Position numbers and translations under genes: made by a program | Assembly (NCBI GenBank): GCA_021401465.1 | Contig: JADDMT010000251.1 | Coordinates: 1-25,184 of the forward strand | Reading direction: 5' to 3' | DNA: 25,184 bases | Source: Teratosphaeria epicoccoides | Taxonomy: Eukaryota; Ascomycota; Dothideomycetes; Mycosphaerellales; Teratosphaeriaceae | The notes under the pieces: generated by a model | Seen by the model: only the letters and a program-made list of their open reading frames with translations | The model's database searches: none | What the model was told of the DNA's origin: nothing | Part shown: positions 18,954-25,184 of the stretch, one piece after another | Numbering within the stretch: the stretch's first letter is position 1 | Layout of the letters: each line of letters begins with the position of its first letter

Positions 18954-21900
18954 CTAGGGCCTTAATAGATTCAGGATGTACTAGAATCTTCATGACGCCT
19001 AAGTTCGCTAGGACAGCTAGGATAAAGCTACAGGCGAAGACGAATGCTTTCTCGCTACAAGCGATTAATAGAAAGCTAGTCACGTACAACTAAGGAGTAG
19101 TTAACGAAGAGACTAAGATGATGCCTCTGCGGATAGGACGCTACTAAGAGATGCTCTAGTTCAACATCACGGAGTCACTAGGCTCAGATGTAGTACTAGG
19201 GTTGCCATAGCTAAGAAACGCTAACCCCTATATCGACTAGAAGAATGAGAGGATCTAGTTCCTAGAACTCTCAAGATCGATACCTCTACCTGTAGTACAC
19301 GACGTACTAGGCAAGATCGAAATATGTGCTATGACTTCAAGCGAGATAGTAGCCGCTATCAAGGATCTAGAACAGGAAGTGCATGTCCTATAGGTCAAAG
19401 CAACGTAATCGGAAGTCAAGGTCGAATTCATAGTTCCTAATGAGTATAAAGAGTTCGCTACTCTTTTCGAGGAAGAACCCGACTAAGAAGCTCTGCTAGA
19501 ACACTAGGAGTAGGACTACGGGATACCCTTACTCCCTAGCAAGACACTAACGAAGCAATTAGTTCGCCTATTGTTAGCGGCGAAACTAGAGATTCTCCGG
19601 AAATACCTAGAAGACAACCTCCGGAAAGGCTTCATCCGCGAGTCGTAGTCCCTAGCCGGATATCTGATCCTGTTTGTGCCTAAGGGGGAAGATAACTAGC
19701 GACTCTGCGTAGATTATCGTAGATTAAACGACATTACGATAAAGAATAGTTATCCGCTTCCTTTGCTCTTAGAATTGCAGGACTGCCTACAAGGAGTAAT
19801 GTAGTTCTCGAAGTTTGACATACCTAGAGTATATAATCGAATTCGAATTAAGGAAGGCGAAGAATAGAAGACTACGTTCCAAACTAGGTTTAGACACTAT
19901 AAGTATATAGTCATGCTATTTAGGTTGACAAACGCCCTAGCTACATAGCAGGCATTTATTAACAACGTGCTACGAGAGTACCTCGATGTCTTTGTAGTTG
20001 TATATCTAGACAACATCCTCGTCTATTCCCGGACGATCGAAGAGTATAGGACTTACGTGCGCAAGGTACTTCAGAAACTCTAGGGTTACTAGCTAAAGGT
20101 TAAGCCGCAGAAGAGCGAGTTTCATAAGCAGGAAGTATAATTCCTTGGCTACGTAGTAGCACAGAATAGAATCAAGATAGACACTAAGAAAGTCTAGGTC
20201 GTAAAAGAGTAGCCTACGCCGACTAATGTTAAGGAAGTATAGTCCTTCCTTGGATTCGCTAACTTCTATAGGAGATTTGTGGCAAACTATTCGAAGATCA
20301 CGGTACTACTTACGACTCTTACGACGAAGGATACACTATTCGTATAGGACGACGCCTAACGGAATGCCTTCAAGGAACTTAAGCGACGATTTACAGATCA
20401 GCTGATCTTACTTGTGTTCGACCTAGATAAACCTATCATAGTCGAAACAGATGCCTCTGACGTAGCACTCTAGGCATGCTTAAGTCAACTAGGACCGAGT
20501 AGACGACTACAGCTAGTTGCCTACTACTCGAGGAAATTCTCTAGACCTGAACTCTGTTACGATGTCTATGACAAAGAACTTCTAGCTATAGTAGACGCCT
20601 ATAAGGCCTGGCGAGTCTACTTAGAAGGTTCTAAGCACTAGGTCACGGTCTACACAGACCATGAGAACTTGCGATACTTCATAACGACGAAAGAGTTAAA
20701 CTAACAACAGGTTCGGTAGAGCGAGGAGCTCTCTAGTTTTAACTGCAAGATCGTCTATCGTAAGGGGACTAATAACGCACGCGCCGATGCACTTAGCCGC
20801 CAGACAGACTACATGAAGGGCGTAAAGCAGGAGAAACATGCTGTTCTCTAGGAAAATAGCGATGGCACGCTAGGAGTTAACTAACTCGCGGCCATGACTG
20901 TCACATAGACTAGTAGATTTCAGGATAACCTGAAGAACGCCCTAATCCATGACCTAACTGCGCTCGCTGTCCGCGACGACATTAATGGACAGGAGGATTA
21001 GGAAGACGAAGACAGAATCCTTCTGTTTCAAGGATTAGTATACGTGCTAACGTCTTTATAATCGGAACTACTACGCCTCTAACACGACGTACCTTAGGCA
21101 GGACATTTAGGAGTGTCTAAAACGAAGCAAATTCTCTGACAAGAATGTTACTTCCCTAGGATAGGTAAGGTAATCGAGGACTACGTCTGTCGATGTGTAA
21201 CTTGCTAACAAAGTAAGCACGACTGTCATAAACTATATAGGCTACTACGACTACTAAAGGTACCTTAACAGCTATGGGAATCGCTCGCTATGGATTTTAT
21301 CGTCAAACTACCTTAGTCGAGAGAACCCGCTACTAATGAGTTCTTCGATAGGATCATGGTAGTAGTCGACTAATTTACTAAGTTTAGGAAGTTTATCCCT
21401 TACCGCGAAGACTTCAAGACTAAAGATATTGCGCATGTCTTCATCAAATGGGTAGTAGCACTACACAGCATGCTACAGGACCTAGTAACGGATCGAGGAT
21501 CCGTGTTTACCTCTAACTTCTAGAGAGCCCTAATGAGACAATTCTAGGTCAAACATCGACTAAGTACTTCCTTCTACTCTTAGATAGATAGACAGATAGA
21601 ACGCCTAAATCAGACGTTAGAATAGTACCTTCGATCCTATGTTAATAGGGACCAGAACAACTAGGTAGAGTTGTTGCTAATAGCACAGCTCGCGTATAAT
21701 AGTACGCTAGCAGAGTCGACAGGACTCTCGCCATTTCAGATGGCATATAGATCAGCTATGGAAGACATTCTAGACGTCTTAGCTAGTAATCCAAACCTAG
21801 TAGTACTCAGACGAGTAGAACATCTACGCCGACTGCAAACAGAAGCACGACTTGACCTGCAGTTCTATTAGTAGAACATGGCACGGTACGCGAATCGTAA

Positions 21901-22351
21901 GAGAATTAAGGGACTAATTCTAAAGGAGGGGGACAAGGTATATCTCCTCCGCCGACACATTAAATTGGACAAGCCGAGTAAGAAACTAGACACTGTAAAA
22001 CTAGGACCATTTAGGATCAAGGCTAAGAAGGGACCAGTTAATTTTAAGTTACAGCTACCCGAGCAGATGAGAATACACCCTGTGTTCTATGTCTCTCTAC
22101 TAGAACAAGTAGCGCCAGACGCCGCACTATAATCAGAACCCTTACTACTCGACCCTGAAGTAGGAGAACCGGAGTACACTATTAAGAGGATTATCGACAC
22201 TCGCTAGCAGGACGGACAGCGAGAGTACTTAGTAAAATAGGAAGGATATAGGAGTACCGAGAACACCTGGGAACCCCTAGAACACCTGCGAAACTGTTAG
22301 CAAAAGATACGAAGTTTCGAGAAAGGAACGAACCTAGGAAGAAGATCCTAA
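18880..22351 (+). pseudogene. Element C pol: protease, RT, RNase H, integrase, chromodomain (RIP-inactivated)
   Basis: Read in the -1 frame relative to gag. The protease active site ALIDSGC is intact at 18968-18976. RT runs about 19,640-20,170 with GYLILFVPKGEDN, RLCVDYRRLND and SKFDI. Its catalytic box reads YLDN (20003-20014) instead of YLDD, so one metal ligand is lost by a G-to-A change. RNase H is at about 20,440-20,800 (VETDASDVAL, YTDHENL, ADALSRQ). The integrase HHCC lies at about 21,080-21,215 (AGHLGVSKTK, CRCVTC), and the core at about 21,290-21,630 has AMDFIVKLP, VTDRGSVFTS and ERLNQTLE. A GPF-type segment (LGPFRIKAKKGP...HPVFYVSLLE) sits at about 21,990-22,115 and a chromodomain at about 22,170-22,300 (YTIKRIID, EYLVK-stop-EGY, NTWEPLEHL). 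Stretches 21671-21871 and 21878-22132 are still open. The stop at 22349-22351 overlaps the antisense ORF by 18 bp. Confidence 0.93.
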
Positions 22352-22969
22352 GCCACGACTAGACTCCTGCGGGACGCCGTCAACTAGCTCGGCTATCACG
22401 CCATCCAGGAAACCCTAATATGAGGCGTTAGCGAAACCCTCTATTACGCTCCATGTCGTAGGACTAAGAGCGAGACCCGCGGAAGGATCTAGGTCAAGGA
22501 GAAACCTAGCCTGCGAGAGAGCTTGTTCCTCGGCCTCCTCCTCCCTAATCTTGCGCTCCTCGAGAGCGCGACTATCTTCGACCTCCTAGTCGACTACGTC
22601 TAACTGTTTTCGAAGACGCATCTCCTTTGCATGCGCCTCTAGCATCTTCTGCGAAGCCTTAGCTAGGACCGCCTTCGCACGATCAAGATTAGCAATTAGT
22701 CTTTTCCGCTAATCGCCTAACTTCTTCTATTCGACCTCTGTTACCTTCGCGTCGTAACTCCGACAGTTGCTAAAGTGACATTGCGAACATTTCCCTAAGG
22801 AAATGTGTACCTAACAAACAAGCTTTAGCTCTTGACACTAAGTGCAGGACTTTATGCTGTCCTGGCCCTAACGATAGATTCGATTCGCGCGGCATTTACG
22901 TTTCTACGTTAAAGGGGCGTTAGTGTCTAGAATGACACAAGGTAGTAATGTAGAAAGAGAAGACATCAT
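22334..22969 (-). pseudogene. Element C accessory ORF, antisense to gag-pol: zinc-cluster plus coiled-coil protein
   Basis: A 211-codon minus-strand frame from ATG 22969 (MMSSLSTLLPCVILDTNAPL) to TAG 22334-22336, broken by about seven internal TAG stops but with no frameshift. Cysteines 42, 45, 52, 61, 64 and 69 give C-x2-C-x6-C-x8-C-x2-C-x4-C, close to the fungal Zn(II)2Cys6 cluster, whose last spacing is normally 6-8. Residues about 80-150 are Ala/Glu/Lys/Arg rich in heptad-like style (RLIANLDRAKAVLAKASQKM, KEMRLRKQL, ALEERKIREEEAEEQAL), hence a probable coiled coil. The C-terminal part (SPTTWSVIEGFANA) is not recognised. It converges with pol and overlaps its end by 18 bp. The start lies 76 bp from the 3' LTR, so a reverse-oriented promoter in that LTR would be needed. 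Function is unknown; nucleic-acid binding or regulation is inference. Confidence 0.7.
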
Positions 22970-23045
22970 AGTGTAAAAGAAAGAACAAGAGAAACCCCGC
23001 ACTAATAAGGTAGCTTAGGGACGAGCTAGGCTAAGAGGGAGATAG
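22970..23045 (+). other. Element C polypurine tract and leader of the antisense ORF
   Basis: Purine-rich plus strand ending AAGAGGGAGATAG at 23045, directly against the TGTCATA start of the 3' LTR, as expected for the plus-strand primer. The same 76 bp is the 5' leader of the antisense ORF. Confidence 0.75.
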
Positions 23046-23529
23046 TGTCATAGGTGTCAGGAGTACTGTCCGGAGTACTATAGGATACAGGATCGTGAGG
23101 GTCCTAAGTGCTATGAGTCATGGTACTATCATAGGAGTACTATAAGTTATAGGCATAGTTATAGGAGAAAGGATCTGTCACGTAAGGATAGATCCCCGGA
23201 TCTGTAGGGTTAGTCTACAGATCTATAGGCCTACAAGGAAGAAGGGATCTATCACGGGATAACAGACCCTTAGATCTGTAGGGTTAGTCTATAGATCTAC
23301 AGACACAGATCTGTCAGGTCTGTTAACAGATCTAACAGAGCTGCTCTGTCTCTCTAGTATATAGGGCTAGCTTTAGGACAGGCAGTTAGGAGCTTCGTGC
23401 TTAATTCTTAATTCCCTTTCCCTAGGGGATAGTCAGTTACAAGGTTAACTGCCATTGTCGATATTCTTCACAGCTCTGCGAGTCTAACACCTAGTTACCT
23501 TCCTGCTATCGGCACCTACCCTTATGACA
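23046..23529 (+). repeat. Element C 3' LTR (484 bp)
   Basis: Same length and same TGTCATA/TATGACA ends as 16524-17007. Differences to the 5' copy are C/T or G/A only and lie in both directions, so each LTR was mutated independently by RIP after insertion. Confidence 0.95.
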
Positions 23530-23534
23530 CCGTA
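23530..23534. repeat. Target site duplication of element C, right copy (ccgta)
   Basis: Pairs with ctgta at 16519-16523, one C/T difference. The last B codon before the insertion (cgg on the minus strand) ends exactly here. Confidence 0.75.
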
Positions 23535-24597
23535 GTAGCTATTCGGTTGTCTCGGGCTTGTCCTTCTTTCGCCTCCCTACTAGGGAGGTTTCGGACACCT
23601 TGCTTACCTTCTTCCTATTACTTCGTTTAGGATAGCAAGCCGCCTAGTAGTCCCTCGCTCTACAGATATAGCAGCTACTTAGAGGCTTCTCGCTACTATC
23701 TTTTAGCTTAGAGGGCTTGCTCCTCTAGAATGAACTACCGCGTTAGACGTGACCCCTAGGGCGCTTGTAATAGCGGCCCTTTAGTAGGTCCTTAGGACTT
23801 AGACGCTTATTGTCCTTACTGCCCGATTTTCCATTTCGCTTTAAGGTGATTTCCATATGTGTCGCAAGGGACACAAGGTCTTGCCGAGTTGTCAGAAGTT
23901 CATGAAAAGTCATGATTATGTTCTGAAGATTGTCATCAAGTTTGACGAGCAAGTACCGCACGCGTTACGTCTTAGTATAGGGTAGCATCTGTCCCTCGAG
24001 TGTGGCGAGGTAGGTAGCGAAGCTAGAGGTTGTTTGTCCCTTCCCCTGCTTAGCCTTCTTGTACTCGACAGACATAGTAAGGGCGCGATTCCCTAGATCC
24101 TTAACCTAGTTGACATAGAACTAGCGAAAGTCCGCCTACGTATACGTTCTGTTATAGACCTACATAAGGTCATACCGCTCATGCTAATTGTTACAAGGTT
24201 CCTTATCCTCTTTAAGCCATATTACACTAAAGGCGACTTGTTCGCCCTCTATAGAATATCCGCGTAGGTTAAGCACGAAAACTGCCTTACATGCCTGCAA
24301 GAAAGTTCGAGCCTCCTTTAAGGTGTCTCCCTTAAACAGCTTCAGGTTGCATGTATTACAACTACCTCCTAGTTAGCCTACTATAGCCCTGAATTTAGGC
24401 ACTAGGTTCGCGGGCACACGCGGAGGGTCTACGCCTTGTCTACTACGTAATTAGCCTCTAGCAGAACCGTCGCTTAATGTAGTGTCGCTCGTAGCAGGTA
24501 CTTCTATAGGCTAGTTACTTAGGCTAGCTTCGCTATCGCAGGCGCTTAGGATAGCGCTTGCTACGCGTTAGTTGCGAGTTCGTAGTACTCTAGACAT
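23530..24597 (-). pseudogene. Element B gag, RIP-inactivated
   Basis: Minus-strand frame from ATG 24597 (MSRVLRTRN). Recognisable capsid text includes FKGDTLKEARTFLQACKAVF, FSVIWLKED, YNRTYT-stop-ADFR, SSFATYLATLEGQ and the still-open segment 23961-23743 (RYLLVKLDDNLQNIIMTFHE). The zinc knuckle at about 23,675-23,635 reads CYICRARDY-stop-AAC: the His is Tyr (CAC to TAC, a RIP-type change) and the last spacing is 3 rather than 4. The frame runs into the C insertion and continues in frame at 16518 as the linker to protease, so gag and pol of B were one continuous ORF. Confidence 0.88.
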
Positions 24598-24646
24598 ATC
24601 GTAGTATTCTCTACTAGACTGCAAAGTAGGGGGGAGAAAGCAGAAC
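24598..24646 (-). other. Element B leader between 5' LTR and gag
   Basis: Only 49 bp separate the 5' LTR from the gag ATG. It should contain the primer binding site. On the minus strand it starts GTTCTGCTTTCTCCCCCC, and no tRNA 3' end is obvious. The length is short for a fungal gypsy leader. Confidence 0.5.
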
Positions 24647-25006
24647 TAAAATAGATGTATATGCTATATGATATAGAAATATCTCGTAGTGTGACAGAGT
24701 AATCTGACCTTTTAGTAGGTACAAGACAGCGCTGCTTTCTGCTTATTACAGAGGTAGCGCTAAGGGTACTTATAACCCCTAACACTCCTTAATTAGGGAA
24801 AGCATGTCTAAGCCGAACCCTACAGGGGTACTATAGGAAGAGCGACATAGGGGCGTCCTACGTCAACAACTAATCCTACTTAGACGACATATAAGCTAAC
24901 GTATGTACGAAGGACCCCCTTGCTATATGTAGCAGGGTCACTACATGCTAAGGGCAGGCATTAGAACCTATGTAGTTCTAATAGCCCCCTAGTATTAACC
25001 GTATCA
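24647..25006 (-). repeat. Element B 5' LTR (right copy, 360 bp)
   Basis: Equal in length to 10065-10424 and similar throughout, differing almost only by transitions. Ends ...AACCGTATCA next to TTAGG. Its last 124 bp (24883-25006) form an inverted repeat with 25061-25184. Confidence 0.92.
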
Positions 25007-25060
25007 TTAGGGTACTATAAACCTACATAGGAGCCCCTAGAGAACCTAACGGACACTAAG
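25007..25060 (+). pseudogene. Element A chromodomain, second half
   Basis: Starts with the TTAGG duplication (25007-25011) and continues the A frame left at 10064: L-G-Y-Y-K-P-T-stop-E-P-L-E-N-L-T-D-T-K. This completes the chromodomain pattern KWxGY...PTWEPLENL, with the second Trp turned to TAG. It stops where another LTR begins at 25061. This 54-bp piece proves that B sits inside A. Confidence 0.88.
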
Positions 25061-25184
25061 TGATACGGTTGATACTAGGGGACCATTTGAACCGCATGGG
25101 TTCTAATGGCCGCCCTTAGCATGCAGTGACCCTGCCACATATGGCAAGGGGGTCCTTCGTACATACGTTGGCTCGTATGTCGTC
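25061..25184 (+). mobile_element. Element B': start of a second B-family LTR, opposite orientation, not RIP-mutated
   Basis: Begins TGATACGGTTGATACTAGGG and is the reverse complement of the last 124 bp of the B LTR at 24883-25006, allowing for a few one-base gaps. Where the two differ it nearly always has C or G and B has T or A (for example gccaac versus gctaac, gtggca versus gtagca, ctgcat versus ctacat). So this copy keeps the pre-RIP sequence. It runs off the window end, and whether it is a full element, a solo LTR or the 3' LTR of A cannot be seen. No purine tract precedes it, which argues against a 3' LTR. Confidence 0.8.

Larger units (their letters stand above)
16524..23529 (+). mobile_element. 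Element C: full-length Ty3/gypsy chromovirus, 7006 bp, RIP-inactivated
   Basis: Complete LTR element in plus orientation inside element B: 5' LTR 16524-17007, gag from ATG 17187, pol to TAA 22351, antisense accessory ORF 22969-22334, purine tract 23032-23045, 3' LTR 23046-23529. LTRs are both 484 bp and begin TGTCATA and end TATGACA. The coding sequence shows no frameshift apart from the normal gag/pol frame change, yet carries dozens of stops, nearly all TAG/TAA. It inserted into the gag-protease linker of B; deleting C and one 5-bp duplication rejoins B in frame. C is therefore the youngest of the three RIP-mutated layers. Confidence 0.95.
10065..25006 (-). mobile_element. Element B: full-length Ty3/gypsy chromovirus, RIP-inactivated, carrying nested element C
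   Basis: Element B spans 14,942 bp, of which 7006 bp is inserted element C plus 5 bp of its duplication, so B itself was about 7.9 kb. In its own orientation (minus): 5' LTR 25006-24647, gag from ATG 24597, protease, RT, RNase H, integrase and chromodomain ending at TGA 12861-12863, an oppositely oriented accessory ORF (11223-12720), polypurine tract, then 3' LTR 10424-10065. Both LTRs are 360 bp and are flanked by exact TTAGG duplications. The gag-pol frame is continuous once C is removed, apart from one net frame shift between RNase H and integrase and many TAG/TAA stops. It cannot encode its own proteins now. Confidence 0.93.

Noticed and set aside
18300..19089. Minus-strand hydrophobic frames across C gag and protease
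   Set aside because: Antisense shadows; the plus strand carries a continuous gag-pol with named motifs.
25007..25012. TTAGGG word near the window end, possible telomere
   Set aside because: It is a single copy formed by the TTAGG target duplication plus the next base of the A chromodomain; no tandem array follows.
7030..25060. Alternative genetic code with reassigned TAG/TAA
   Set aside because: Stops occur only in repeats and coincide with CpA/TpG loss; the kinase and other left-side genes have normal open frames, and TAG/TAA occur at both Gln and Trp positions.
25061..25184. This LTR as the 3' LTR of element A
   Set aside because: It matches the LTR of B, whose pol is a different family from A, and no purine tract precedes it. 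Not fully excluded, since the far end is outside the window.

Overview
The window reads as filamentous ascomycete (Pezizomycotina-type) nuclear DNA. The left part holds fungal-style genes. The right three quarters holds LTR retrotransposons with repeat-induced point mutation (RIP): CA and TG are scarce and TA is abundant, CG is retained, and nearly all in-frame stops are TAG or TAA where family motifs expect Gln (CAG/CAA) or Trp (TGG). The species cannot be named from the sequence alone.

Region 1 (1-6680) has normal base composition. It holds a small cysteine-rich secreted protein (420-857), a fragment resembling a fungal family of unknown function (954-1346), a possible exon with a very acidic tail (1524-1922), an aminoglycoside-phosphotransferase-like kinase (2040-2825, minus), and a probable two-exon minus-strand gene (4293-5595). 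The last combines a CENP-C-like motif with a C-terminal Myb/SANT-like segment. A 17-bp minisatellite abuts its start codon. Stretches 2826-4292 and 5683-6680 show no convincing gene.

Region 2 (6681-10064) is a graveyard of broken retroelements: a collapsed Ty1/copia relic, a Ty3/gypsy gag-like relic, an LTR-like stretch, and the integrase end of a gypsy element (element A, plus strand).

Region 3 (10065-25006) is a complete nested structure. Element B is a minus-strand Ty3/gypsy chromovirus with two 360-bp LTRs, an exact 5-bp target duplication (TTAGG) and a polypurine tract. It sits inside the chromodomain codons of A, and A resumes in frame at 25007. Element C is a plus-strand chromovirus of 7006 bp with two 484-bp LTRs and a near-identical 5-bp duplication (ctgta/ccgta). 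It sits in the gag-protease linker of B. Removing C and one duplication rejoins the B reading frame. At 25061 the LTR of a further B-family copy (B') begins in the opposite orientation, and it lacks the RIP damage seen everywhere else in the array.

The most unusual content is an extra gene at the same place in both B and C: between the pol end and the 3' LTR, on the opposite strand to gag-pol. Each encodes a protein with a six-position cysteine pattern like a fungal binuclear zinc cluster. In C it is followed by a coiled-coil-like segment; in B by a long basic tail. Both copies are now broken by RIP stops. The two elements have clearly different pol sequences, so the shared layout suggests a recurrent accessory gene in these fungal retrotransposons.
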